Positions 45,101 to 56,243 of a stretch of DNA of 64,000 bases are shown here, one piece after another (position 1 is the stretch's first letter; every line of letters starts with the position of its first letter). The translations under genes and the position numbers were made by a program. Origin of the DNA: Rhodamnia argentea. Its lineage: Eukaryota > Streptophyta > Magnoliopsida > Myrtales > Myrtaceae. The notes under the pieces were generated by a model. The model searched no databases. It had not been told where the DNA came from and saw nothing but the letters and a program-made list of their open reading frames with translations. Where the stretch lies: assembly GCF_020921035.1 (NCBI RefSeq), contig NC_063155.1:31551294-31615293 (forward strand), in the 5' to 3' direction.

Positions 45101-46855
45101 TGGAAGCTAATCTTCTCAGGTGTTGAGGCAATGTTTACTGATATGGGCCATTTCTCTCCTCTCTCAATTAGGGTGATTGTCCCTTAACTCGATGTACCCA
45201 GCATTATCATTCTGGCAACTTGAAAGGACATCTTCTTCGAATTGGTTTTTCTCATCTCCAATTCACCTCGTGTTTAATGCTTATCACATGAATTTTAGGT
45301 AGCCTTCACAGTTCTTGTCTATCCTTCTCTTATACTCGCATACATGGGGGAGGCAGCATTTCTCTCGAAGCATCATGAAGATATTCAAAGAAGCTTCTAC
45401 AAGGCCATACCAGGCAAGGAATTACTGAGTTACAGGTGGTTAAGTTCAGTTACCTCTGAAAGATCTTAACTTCAGATTAATGTCTATCGCAGAACCCGTC
45501 TTTTGGCCAGTTTTTATTGTGGCAACTTTAGCTGCAGTGGTAGGAAGTCAGGCCGTAATATCAGCCACCTTCTCCATCGTAAGCCAGAGCTCTGCATTGA
45601 ACTGCTTTCCCCGAGTTAAAATCATTCATACATCTAGTAAAATCTACGGCCAAATATACATTCCTGAGGTCAACTGGATGCTGATGTTTCTTTGTCTTGC
45701 GGTGACAATAGGATTGAGGGACACTAACATGATTGGTCATGCATATGGTGAGTCTACAGTATTACGGTGATTGAACTAATTGCAAATATGTTCCACGATA
45801 TGCGCCACCTACTGGTATGGAGTTATCATTTTTGTTATGTCACTGCAGGGCTAGCAGTGACCACTGTTATGTTCGTGACAACTTGCCTCATGGGATTGAT
45901 CATTATAATTGTGTGGAAGAGGCGAATAATCAATGCTATCTCATTTGTTGTGATCTGTGGCTCAGTCGAACTGCTTTACATCTCGTCTTCCATCTGCAAG
46001 GTCCCAGAAGGCGGATGGATTCCTCTTACTTTGTCTCTCATTTTTATGGCTGTGATGTATATATGGAATTATGGCACCATGAAGAAACACCAATTTGACA
46101 TTGAGAACAAAGTCTCCATTAACAGAATAATCTCTCTGGGGCCTAGCCTTGGTATGGTTCGAGTCCCGGGGATTGGACTCGTGTATACCAACCTTGTGAC
46201 AGGCATACCGGCCATCTTTGGACACTTTGTGACGAACTTGCTAGCATTTCATCAGGTTCTGGTCTTTGTTTGTGTAAAATCTGTTCAAGTTCCCCATGTC
46301 AGCGAACATGAGCGGTTTCTCATGAGTAGGGTCGGACCAAAGGAGTATGGCATGTTTCGTTGCATCGTGAGGTATGGTTACAAGGATTTACAGCAAGAGA
46401 ACTACAACTTCGATGACAGTTTGGTTACAGGAATTCTACAATTTGTGGAAACTGAAGATGGCGATTGCTCGAGGCCGGCAGCAATATCATCAGGACAGAT
46501 TGGAAACCAGCGAATCCAGGCCTTCAGCACTCGAGATCTCTCTTCGCTGGGCTTATATCATGAAACTAGCACGCAATCTCAGTGTGACGTCGGAGGAACG
46601 TCATCAGATATCAACCAATCAGAAGCTCCTCCTCTAAAAGGGGAGACGCTTCGGATACTAAAGGCTGAAGAATCTGGAGTTGCTCATATTCTGGGGCACT
46701 CCTACGCGAAGGCGAAGAAATCCTCTCCCATTCTGAAGAAATTAGCCATAGATGTCGTGTACGCTTTCCTGAACAAGAATTGCAGGGACCCTGATGATGT
46801 GCTGAACGTGCCTCACACGTCTTTGCTGGAAGTGGGTATGGTTTACTATGTCTAG
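42137..46855 (+). CDS. KUP1: KUP/HAK/KT potassium transporter, KUP1 (POT1) type
   Basis: A K+ uptake transporter of the plasma membrane. Exons 42137-42181, 43315-43558, 43961-44206, 44657-44707, 44787-45047, 45120-45172, 45299-45413, 45493-45747 and 45849-46855 join in frame to 758 residues, a normal KUP length. Exon 1 codes only [15 protein letters not shown], like the short N terminus of Arabidopsis KUP1. The signature [22 protein letters not shown] follows, then about a dozen membrane segments (for example [72 protein letters not shown]) and the cytosolic tail [15 protein letters not shown]. The end [16 protein letters not shown] is the family terminus. KUP1-specific strings ([31 protein letters not shown]) make the subgroup clear. 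The intron after exon 7 uses a GC donor (CCAG/GCAAGG). Intron 1 carries a short copy of exon 2 sequence and a transposon fragment. Confidence 0.95.
42841..42873 (+). repeat. Copy of a KUP1 exon 2 segment inside intron 1
   Basis: The stretch beginning TGTTCTTTCATTTATCTTTT matches exon 2 at 43470-43502 over 33 bases with about two differences; in the exon it codes part of [12 protein letters not shown]. It lies in the same orientation about 630 bp upstream of the source. No splice sites flank it, so it should not be an exon. Confidence 0.75.
42891..42988 (-). mobile_element. Single inverted-repeat arm of the Harbinger-type family in KUP1 intron 1
   Basis: Read on the minus strand it runs from GCGTTTGGAAGAGCATTTG through CTTCAGACTAAAGGGT to CAAATAGCGCTTGGTAAAC. 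This is the same order of words as the left end of the Harbinger element at 53864 (GCGTTTGGAAAGG, CTTTAGTCCGAAAGG, CTGTTTGGTAAGC). Only one arm is seen. Confidence 0.5.
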
Positions 46856-47274
46856 TTTCAACTGGGCAAATCAAAGTTGGCCTCAGATCCTGGGATCTCA
46901 AGACAGAAGTACAAATCCGAGGAGCTCAGGGGCTTGATCGACACTAACAAAGTTGAGAAAATCAAGACAAGGAAACCTGAAAGCAGGAAGCTTGTCTGAA
47001 GGTGAAGTGGTTAAAGCACAAATTAATGCTATGTAAATGAGAATGCAAAAAGAGTTCGAAATTGGCAAGGTAGAATATGATAAGCTGACATATTGTTGAA
47101 ATGTGGGTATGCTGTGCATTTTTTTTTTCCTTCTCAAACTGAAGTGTAGGCTTAGCTCACATAAGGGCGACATATACATACTCAGTGTGAGCTCGAAAGG
47201 AGAGAGCAAAAGTGAGAGGTGAAGTGTTGTAATTTGCTTACTGACCTCGGATGAATAGCCCAGTTGAATTAATT
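46856..47274. other. KUP1 3' UTR and spacer
   Basis: Likely 3' UTR for the first few hundred bases after the KUP1 stop codon; a T tract is at 47120-47129. No gene seen. Confidence 0.45.
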
Positions 47275-47364
47275 TTCATTCAAGGACCGAAATACATATA
47301 TTCATCTTTTTCTCAAATAATGACCTGAAGTACTATATGTATTTCAAAGAAGGGTTTGACAAAA

Positions 47365-47616
47365 GGCATTTTCGTCATTTACTTTTTTTTTTTTCTTTTT
47401 TTTCCCCCTTAATTTTTGCCCGTGGCCGGTTTCATGACTGGCCACCGGCAAGGGCTGGGCAACGAGCAAGGCCGTCTTTGCCAGCGGCGAGTGAGGTGAC
47501 CCTAGCCTAGATCTAGTGAGGGCTCGCCTTGGCGGTCCTAGGTGAGGCAACCGACCACCGGCGAAAATGAAAAGAAAAATATAAATAAAAGGAAAAAAGT
47601 AAATGACGAAAATGCC
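47365..47616. mobile_element. MITE with ATTTTCGTCATTTACTTTTTT ends and GC-rich core (core span)
   Basis: GGCATTTTCGTCATTTACTT at 47365 has its exact reverse complement ending at 47616. The core (47421-47565) is GC-rich with GTGGCCGG, GGCAAGGGCTGGG and GCGAGGGCTCGCC-type words in both orientations. Weaker arms probably extend to about 47275 and 47690. It resembles the elements at 28016-28475 and 51740-52080 in plan. No coding capacity. Confidence 0.6.
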
Positions 47617-47783
47617 TATAATCATACCAATCCATATTAAGTGGGAACAATTAAGTTCACGACTTTATCGTTACAACTAAAAATCATAAGTGTCGCGTTC
47701 GAATTAATTAATGGAAGGAATGATCCTGGCTAAGCTAAGAGAACTCCACATTTGAAATGGAGCGCGAGACACAGGAAAAAGGT

Positions 47784-47856
47784 GGTCCCGGCGGGGCTCG
47801 AACCCGCGACCTTCGGCTCATAAGACCAACGCTCTAACCAACTGAGCTACGGGACC
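47784..47856 (-). tRNA. tRNA, anticodon UAU (isoleucine) by position
   Basis: A 73-nt cloverleaf reads on the minus strand. The acceptor stem GGTCCCG pairs with CGGGACC. The A box TAGCTCAGTTGG and B box GGTTCGAGCC are both good. The anticodon arm is TTGGT-CTTATGA-GCCGA, giving the anticodon TAT at positions 34-36, which reads AUA (Ile). Base 37 is G where most tRNAs with an anticodon ending in U have A, so the identity is less sure than the gene. It has no intron, and a T5 terminator follows within 5 bases on the minus strand (AAAAA at 47776-47780). Confidence 0.92.
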
Positions 47857-48500
47857 TCTTGTTCTCTCTTTTGCCTCATTTATTATTTCATCATACTTTG
47901 ATTTCATTAGACCAAGTTTTCACCCATTGACGGCGTGTCAGCTAATAAGGACGGTCTCTCCTCTTCTCGCTGGACGTCTTCCGATGCCTCGTAAATTGTT
48001 TGCGACACCTAATTTTAGCATATCTCAAGTCTCAGCTCCAACTTTTCAACCGTAGGGCATTTTGTTTTTGGATGATTCATAGCACTAGCACATGATCAGT
48101 GCCTCCTCTTCTTCCACCTCTATATCTTCGGATTAAACCCCAATCCGTGTACCAATTTATGGCGTTCGCACGATTTTGTTTCTCCATAATCGAAACATCT
48201 AACTTTCTCAATCTGCACAATCAAATCTTTATATCATCAATCGGTACCTAATACCGCACCGTGCTCGTCGCATAATATTTCGGCTTTAGCTAGCGGGACC
48301 TATCCAAAAAGCTAAGAGTCCTGAATTAACAAAGAGAAACCTTCGCATGAAAGACATAATCAGAAATATACGCCGCACTAACCAAGATAGAATGGCGCAG
48401 GGCATTCTGCACGTTCCTCAAAACAATAGAAAAGGGTGCCATGCAAAGTCGGACTGCACTTGGATCTTTGATGATGTCTAGAACAAAAAAAATATTATAA
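47857..48500. other. Spacer between tRNA and the ZIP6 3' side
   Basis: No feature recognised apart from ordinary AT-rich sequence. Confidence 0.45.
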
Positions 48501-48506
48501 AGAGAA

Positions 48507-48640
48507 GTTGGTATTACTAGGCTTTCCACTTGAAGAGAACTAAAGAAAGAGCACGATTACTTCGTTGGTATTACTAGGCTTTCCACTTGAAGAGAACTAA
48601 AGAAAGAGCACGATCACTTCGTTGGTATTACTAGGCTTTC
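48507..48640. repeat. 57-bp tandem repeat, 2.3 copies
   Basis: Units begin GTTGGTATTACTAGGCTTTC at 48507, 48564 and 48621, spaced exactly 57 bp; the third is cut short. The first two differ at about one base, so the duplication is young. It lies about 270-400 bp downstream of the ZIP6 stop codon, possibly in its 3' UTR. Confidence 0.93.
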
Positions 48641-48904
48641 AACTGAAATCCCTCACTTTTCTCTGGGAGTATACACAGTTTCAGCAACGAGCTGACGAGC
48701 GCACGCATAAAAGCACCAGATAACGCAGGGACAGATTCCATTAGCTCAAATCCAATATAAGCTTCATGACTTCCTAATGAAGATTCAACCCAGAGATCAA
48801 GAATACATCTTTTTCCTTCTATCTGTTTCATCCATGTTCCATTCGGTGGTTCGGATTTTACATGACGAAGCTGTTCCTTTGCCCAATTTATCTCCAAAAA
48901 GTGA

Positions 48905-51045
48905 CTAAGCCCATAGGGCGAGGATGGACATAGATGCAGAGCCGAGAGTAAGAGCAACAAAAGATGCCTTCTTCAACCACGGCTCGGAGGAGTCCATCAG
49001 CTTGTTGTGGAAAAAATCCGCTGCTATGAGATCTACGAGCGCCATGTAGATGAGTATGCCAGACGACAGAGATCCCAGTAGACCTTCCATAATCAGAGCG
49101 TGAGGGCTACTGTCGTCGTAACCTGTCACTGAGAACACGATCATCCCCAGTATTATCCCCATTGGAGTCGTCACTGAGAACATGAAGCACATGTAGGCTG
49201 TTGTCCCGAAGTTGAAACCCGCCTGTCATCATTTTAAGTCCGTACATCGTTTAGATAATATGATTGATCAACACACACGTGAGATGCAAGATCAAATGTC
49301 GTGCAGCTCTATCTAGAATTATCTGTCGGGTCAAGACTCACATAAGTAAGATAACAAGTCAGACCAAATGCATACTGAGTACCAAACGGAATGATGGAAA
49401 TTGCAGGAACGGAGCATGCTGCATCTCTAATTAGTGTACGACATTGGACTGGATCCACAAGAAAGTTGATGATAATGCAGAACTAGGGCTGGCCACGCAC
49501 AACCACTTTGAAAGGACAAAGAAGCACTGATGAAAAGTGGACGGCTCATACCGATCCATGATTTACCAACACTTAAGGAAGTTGCTAACCAAGAAAAAGC
49601 GTACGCTGCCAAAAAGCGTTAAAGAAGTACCATAACATACTAATAACTACCGATCATGAATGAAAAATAATCATCATTTGCAGAGTTTTGCTATGAGAAG
49701 AGAAACTGTGATGGTTTATTAAAAAATAGCGATAAATCAAACCTTCCGAACTTGCAGACGAGAATGAGGTTTGTGTATCTCTATCATGAGGACTTGAGGA
49801 GAGACAGCTATAGGTTTGGAGTGATGGACTATGGTCCATGGCAGTGACCAAAGGAGAACTTCTTATGATAATCCACACTCCAACAGTCAGGATCTAGCGA
49901 AGGCTATAACCCAACTTCCAACAAGATAAGTTAATTGGGAATACAGGCAATTGAATACAACCATTCGAATGACTTGTCAGTGTGAGTAATCTACACTCTT
50001 CGTGACAAATTATCAAACATGTGGCGATCATTCGATTGCATAATCACCTATATGGGAAGTGGGAGTATTAGCCTTCACAATGATTCCACCCTACAAGTAT
50101 CACATCTACCATTCTTATTGACTAGCGATAATTTACTAACTCTACTAGTACCTTCCATAATCAGCTGCTAATTTTAAAAGGATCTATCGGTAATCACACC
50201 GCCGCTGGACAAAGAAGGATATAATAAGCAAGCGTGGCTATAGTCCACAAAAATTCCCCACATACACTCAACCAAACAATCGGCTAATAAAATCCGATGA
50301 GGTGAAGGATCCAAACAAGAGAAATTAGCAATTGAGAAGCAAGAAAACAAGATTTTCGACCCACCTGAGCAATGCAACCGCCGAGTCCCATGCCTTCGAA
50401 AATCTGGTGAAAGGCCAAGGCAGCGACGAGAGGCCTAATTGTGCATTGGTTCTGAGACATGCCCATCGTGACCCCAATTATCACCGAGTGGAATATTATT
50501 CCAATCTCCAGCACCTGCGACACCAATTTCTGCTTCAGCTTAACCAATTCCTCGGCCTCATCGCCACCGCAACTTGCCCCCAGCTCGGCCGATTCGACGA
50601 CCCCCAGCTCGGCCAGCTTCTTCTCTTCGTGGGTCCCGATGGGCTTGTACGGCGACTGGTGGCTGTGCTGCACGTGGGAGCTGGCGGTGAGGTCGACGAA
50701 GAGAGCGAGGAGGGCGCCGAAGAGAGTGACGAGACCGGCGAAGGGGAAGTCTTTCCAGGGGTGGCGAGTGGCGACGGCGCAGTCGGAGAGGGCGTCGTAG
50801 GCGTCGGGGAGGACGTGGACGAGGGAGGTGGAGAGGATGACGCCGGCGGCGAAGCACTTGATGACGAGGACGGCCTTGTCGTAGGCGGGCTTGCCTTGGA
50901 AGTAACGGGCCAAGAGGACGGGGGAGGAGATGCCGACGACGCTGGTGAAGAAGATGACGAGGATGGATATGAGCTTGAGATGGGTCGCCGCTGAGGTGTC
51001 CCTGCAAGCGAGGGCTCGTGCCGTGTCGGTTACGCACCTTCCCAT
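48905..51045 (-). CDS. ZIP6: ZIP-family metal transporter, ZIP6 type
   Basis: A zinc/iron-regulated transporter-like protein that moves divalent metals (Zn, Fe and similar) into the cytosol. Two exons, 51045-50365 and 49222-48905, with a 1142-bp intron, give 332 residues against about 341 in Arabidopsis ZIP6. The N terminus [16 protein letters not shown] and [13 protein letters not shown] match that subgroup. Membrane segments 1-3 lie in the first 120 residues. A short variable loop with a weak His motif (HVQHSH, 124-129) follows, then the ZIP signatures [10 protein letters not shown] (186-195) and [12 protein letters not shown] (212-223) whose His and Glu residues bind the metal. The protein ends [13 protein letters not shown] as in ZIP6. 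Its His loop is shorter than in many ZIPs. The long antisense open frames over exon 1 come from its high GC content. Confidence 0.96.
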
Positions 51046-51340
51046 TTCTTCTTCTTCTTCTTCTTCTTCTTTAGCCCTGGGCCGATGGACGACGATGGTT
51101 CGGCTTCTCTCCTCTTTTCCTTTCTTTTTTGGTTGGCGGCCTGCAGGATTCAGCTACTGTTCAATTCTGGTTCTGCTACTGACTTTCAGTCGTCTTCTCC
51201 GTCGTCGGTCGAGCCAGTCACAGCCCGTGAATGTTTTGAAGACGACTTTGGGAGATCCTATGGTGCGGAGTCAAGGGACGATGAAGAACAGGAACGGAGC
51301 GGGACCCCCTTGCATTTAAACGAAGCCGCTTTCAGTCATG
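51046..51340 (-). promoter_or_regulatory. 5' UTR and promoter region of ZIP6
   Basis: A GAA-rich leader precedes the start codon (CTT run on the plus strand at 51047-51070). A TATA-like TTTAAATG lies on the minus strand near 51313-51320. The transcription start is inferred only. Confidence 0.4.
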
Positions 51341-51739
51341 GCGTGTCAAAAAGTCAAAATTGGAGGAGGACGGTCCTGAGAAAATCAAGGCAAAGTGAAT
51401 AGGAATTTCCATGTGCTACGAGGCTACGATTCAATGAGGTGCCTCGGATCGGTAATGACAACACGACAGTGTCGTGGCCTCCAAAAGATAAGTGCTGCCT
51501 TACTTTGATTTCCAACTTGTATATTCGGTTTGATTGATGGAAGTTTTCTTGGGGTGGGATAGTCGTCATTCAGCAATTGTGAATGATGGAAAAGTTGAGC
51601 ATTGAATTCAAGATATTCGCTGCAAATCACGTACTCACGTTTATTTTTCCGAAAATTTTTAGGACAATACTAAGTGCTCTCGAAATATGATTTAAAGTTA
51701 ATTTTTATATCAAATAGAGATCTGAAATTGGCACATTAA

Positions 51740-52080
51740 TCTTTAAAAAGGATTAACCTCGCCGGTTGGTCAAATCTTTCGATTAGTCAATGGCATTTTC
51801 TTCCCTGACTTTTGAAGAATTCATTTTTATTTTACTACTTTTTTTTTCTTTCCTTTCAGCATATGGCTGGTCTCAAGTGATGGCCGACCATCCGCAATGT
51901 TTGGCGAGGGCTGGGCTAGGGTCGCCCTTGCTTGATCCGGCGAGGGCTACAACAAAGAAAAGAAAAAATAAATAGATAATTTAAAACTATTAGAGCCACT
52001 TTATGCGCTTATGTGAAGTTGTCGTGCCCACTTTAAGCCCTTACTTAAAATAAGTTTAACTCTGAGCCTTTTTTTTTATA
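51740..52080. mobile_element. Probable MITE with GC-rich core
   Basis: A T-rich left arm (51820-51855), a GC-rich core (GGCGAGGGCTGGGCTAGGG near 51900) and an A-rich right arm (51950-51975) follow the same plan as the element at 47365. The terminal repeats are too worn to fix the borders. Confidence 0.35.
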
Positions 52081-52210
52081 GAAAATGAGGGCATTGCATA
52101 CTGTTATTTAAAATTTCCCTCAATTCCTCATGCAAGGTTTAACTCCGAGGTTCATCACGGGGTTTTGAACTTTCAACATGCGATTCTTTCTTCCTATTTT
52201 TAACTCCAAT

Positions 52211-53760
52211 TGTCACACCCCTCAACTTTACAAGAACAAGGGCAATGACAGGGTCGTCCTTTCACCCAAAAGATACAACCTTGAATATAACCATAACTTA
52301 ACCCGATATCAAAATATATACAATCATATATATTTGGCACAAATGCATTTGGTTACAATATTAGAGTTTTCTATAATTTATCAAAAAGACATACATTTCC
52401 AACGATCAATCGACTCAAGAGTCCACCATAATCATAGACAACTCATACTCAAAATTCCCACTGTCAAATTGTCTTCCCGATAATGGTAACGCTCTTGTCC
52501 TACTTGTGGTATGCTCAAGAACGTGAAACGAAAGTAAAATGAATGGAATAAACAACCACAATCCATTGAAAACTACATCTCTTCTAAGCACGTTGAGCAT
52601 GCATTATTGATATATGAAGCAATACCAACAACTCAAAATCCAAACTCAAGATATAATATACGTACCGAATCAAATGCAGGTGATTTCATTTCAATAGAGT
52701 TTTGCATAAAATAGAAATACTCATTTTACCCGCCATCACAATTATCATCAATTGTTAAGTTTATTGATTAATCTCTATTAAAAACTACATTAATGGTCAA
52801 TTCCATCAATCATTTAATTGCTCAATATCAAGCAATGATCAAGACATAGCGCTTGGTGACAAGGCGATCAAGATTTCACCCTTGCCCATGTGATTATCCT
52901 AAAACTAGTGTGCATACCCACAAACCCCTCAATGGGTTCACAATGATATTGAGCACCAAACCAACATCCTCCAATACCACATGAGTCATATCCAAAATCA
53001 ATATCACATATCAATTTCACCAAAACAAAACGTACAATCTTTCTCAATTTCACTCATCAAACAAGATACATTTCACAAGGGATTTATTAAATCATTTCAA
53101 AATTCATTCCGTAAATCCATCTACAAGGCAATACATGTGTACAAACTTTCATGACACCTTTCATAACATGTCTCTCAAGCCATTTTCATGTAACCGAAAG
53201 GTAGCAAATGCCCAATCCTGACTTTTATGCAACAAAAATGTCATTTTATAACTTATACTATATATAATCAATATTACTTTCAAAATATGAGTTTACAAAC
53301 TCGAAAAGGAGATACTATCACTCGTTTGGGAAAGCCGAAAATCAACTTATGATAGTTACTCGAGCCGACGCACCCATATACTTATCAATTAATAAAAAAA
53401 GACATAAAAAATCGAGTAATACATTACTCTAATGAACGATATGACTAAACTACCCTTATACATCGAGAAAACGAAAACATACACTCTATTGAAGAAACTT
53501 GTTTATAAAGAAAGATGTAAATGACACACGAAACTTCATAAATGCATTCTGATTAAACCGTACTTCGGAATTGATTTTCATCAAACTCCATAGCTCAACA
53601 ACGCCCTTATCTACCATGTCCATTTCCTAAATAGCTCCTCAAATCTAACCTCACAATTCAGCTTTCACATAACTCCAAATTTAAGACTTAACTTCGGTAA
53701 TTACTCGATTAAATGAATAATAGGCTGCTTCTTCTTTTTCCTCTTTTAAGCTTCAACTGC
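52211..53760. mobile_element. LTR-like sequence, right end unclear
   Basis: It starts TGTCACACCCCTCAACTTTA, a start common among plant Gypsy-type LTRs, after CCAAT as a possible target duplication whose partner I did not find. The body is A- and C-rich with no coding domain. The right part may have been cut by the Harbinger element that starts at 53864. Family assignment is tentative. Confidence 0.3.
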
Positions 53761-53863
53761 ATTGAAGCGATTGAAGGAGAAAGAGATAATTCGGTTGGGC
53801 TTGAGCTCTAAGAGGCACGGGCCCATTTGCGTTACTAACCCTTTGAAACATACAAACAAGAAA

Positions 53864-56243
53864 GGCTGCGTTTGGAAAGGTTTTTGGGGAAAACTTTGGG
53901 AAAATACAAATGTCTTTAGTCCGAAAGGATTTGGTGAAATGCAAAAACTGTTTGGTAAGCTGTAATTAAAAAGTACCTTGAGAAGACAGTTTGGAAAAAT
54001 GTTGTTTGGTAAACATATATTTAAAAAGTCATTTAATGTGACCTATTTAGATTTTTTTTTTTTAATTTGTTTACAATTGGAAAAAGAAAACAATGACTGC
54101 ACGTTTATATGTTTGCATTGAGAATAATATAAAAGAGACGTCTTGACAAATTTATAAATAAAAAAATATGTCAAAGTGGACTTTTTTTGCAATTAAAAAG
54201 AGAGTACTTTCATTATAATAAAAATAGTCACATATGTACTGATACAAGATTTACGTTATCATTGATAATTGCAAGCATCCTTAACTATTTACTAAACTCA
54301 TGGCTATTCGATCACGTAAATGTTCCATGTCAGAAGATAAATTATCATTTGAAGCACAAGTCCTCTCATTTACATCGTTAAGGTTAACTGAATATCCATA
54401 ATCAAGACCCCAATCAGCTCTTGCAAAATGTGTATCATTAACGGTGTTTCTCCATATAAATTTGTGCAAAGTCATTGTTGCTATCACAATTTTCACTTGT
54501 TTTTCAAATAGGTAACTTCGCATTTGCTTTAGAATATTCCACTTCTTTTTTAACATACCAAAGGCTCACTCAATTTCTGATCACGGCGAGGAATGAGCAC
54601 GGTTGAATACCTCCCGATAACTTGTAGGTGTGGGACCTTATCAAAATTTCGGCAAATGATATCTAAGTTCTTTGGATGGCTCCAAATAACCTATTCGATT
54701 TGGATATCCGGCATCTACTAAATAATACTTACATGTACAAATATAATGTAAATTCAATCAACATAGACACATGTATACGTACTACTCTACAAAAATCATT
54801 AATTCACGAACCTAGAGGAGGATGAGGAAATTGTACATCATGTCTCCCAATGGCTTCATAGAAGATACGAGTATCATGAGCTTGTCCTTTCCAACCAGGC
54901 CAAACATAAATAAATCCCATGTTAAAATTACATACTACCAATACATTTTGAGTCGGTGTTCCTTTTCGACCAATAAAACGAATCTGATCATCCATACATA
55001 CCCCTGCTGGAATATGTGTGCCATCAATAGTCCAAATACAATCATGACACGAAAATGAAAATATTATTGTATAATCGAAATATATGTTTAGTACTACATT
55101 TATATTGTATAAGTGAAACGTACCTTAAAATAAGGATAAAATCTTCAATTATTCTTGATCTTCTTTGAAACTTTCCTAAATTGTTGATCGGATGGTTTGA
55201 TCAAATCTTTTCTCATTGCACATACTTTATCTAAAACTAAGCTGAAGTACCTGCTTATGGTTTTCTCGGAGCTTTGAGAATGCTCTTGTACCAACCTATT
55301 GCCTACACTATGTCCTAAAATGGGAAGAAATATTCCAAGCATTTACGTTACATCAATATTCCTAGTTCCTTGAAGACCATAGCCCATTAATAAATCGTGT
55401 ATTAAACTATTAAATACGATCCTATCCATTCTAAACATTTGATAGCACCTTATCAGATTAGCATCTTCACCTATCAATTCTTCCAACCATTCATTTCCTG
55501 TATATGAAGAGGCATTTACCACAGAACACAATCATGCCACGGAACCGGATAGTTTCACATGTCACGCAAAAGGTCAAAGAGGAGAGCTCACAGATGGAGA
55601 CCAATTTTATCTACACACAATGAAAAAATCAGGGAATTCCAGGCAAAGACAGAACTGATAAAGACCTAAAAGGGAAGCATTTCATCGATTGCGACGGGAA
55701 ATTGAAGGAATCTACATCGAATGCTAGAATAAAGTAGCGGAGACATGAAAAAAGACGAACTCATTGTGCGATTGCCCCGAGGCGATGTCGCGAGGGCCAA
55801 CACAGTGGATCGGGAGAAGGAATGGATGGAGACCGACCATTACAGAGCTACCGTCGTCAAAGGTGATGACACAATAAGAAAGAAATGGAAATCCAGATCT
55901 AGGGTTTCTAATGATTTGTCTCTGCGATGGGTTCTCGGGGAAGAGATCATGAAATGATCCAAGGCTTCGTGGTTTTTTTTTTTTTTTCCTATCTAAAGGC
56001 TAAACTTGGAATTATAACAAATATATGAGGACATTAAAGGCAAAATTTTTATAAAAAAAACACTATTCATTCTCGGCAGCATGCCGAGAATGCTAGAAAG
56101 CCATGCTGCCTTGGGCTTTCAGCCTTTTGTAGGCTAATTTTCACCCAATTATGTTTTGAAAAACATTTCTCAAACTCCTAGACTTTAGCCCAAGAAACTT
56201 TGGACACCCAAAGCCCCTTGGGAAAGCCCTTCCCAAACACACC
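53864..56243 (-). mobile_element. PIF/Harbinger DNA transposon, decayed (about 2.4 kb)
   Basis: The left end GGCTGCGTTTGGAAAGG and the complement of the right end, GGTGTGTTTGGGAAGG, are imperfect terminal inverted repeats. Inside, on the minus strand, are pieces of a PIF/Harbinger transposase. The borders are set by eye; the flanks (AAA left, TTA right) do not show a clean 3-bp target duplication. A second part near 55560-55960 holds unmatched sequence, where a Myb-like partner gene would be expected in a full element. Confidence 0.75.
54281..55531 (-). pseudogene. PIF/Harbinger transposase (DDE_Tnp_4 type), broken
   Basis: Reading 5' to 3' on the minus strand, recognisable blocks are: CYQMFRMDRIVFNSLIHDLL and YGLQGTRNIDV (55531-55343); GHSVGNRLVQEHSQSS and KPSDQQFRKV (55342-55145); TIDGTHIPAGV with the first catalytic Asp, then GQAHDTRIF with the second (55030-54800); and MLKKKWNILKQMRSY onward (54556-54281), which follows the third acidic residue. 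The blocks lie in separate frames with internal stops, for example TGA just before AFGMLKKKW, so no full enzyme can be made. A complete enzyme is about 400 residues. It is homologous to animal HARBI1. Confidence 0.8.

Noticed and set aside
50332-50994. A 220-codon open frame on the plus strand, rich in Gly, Asp and Glu.
   Set aside because: It is the antisense shadow of the GC-rich ZIP6 exon 1; composition is low-complexity and ZIP6 is clear on the other strand.
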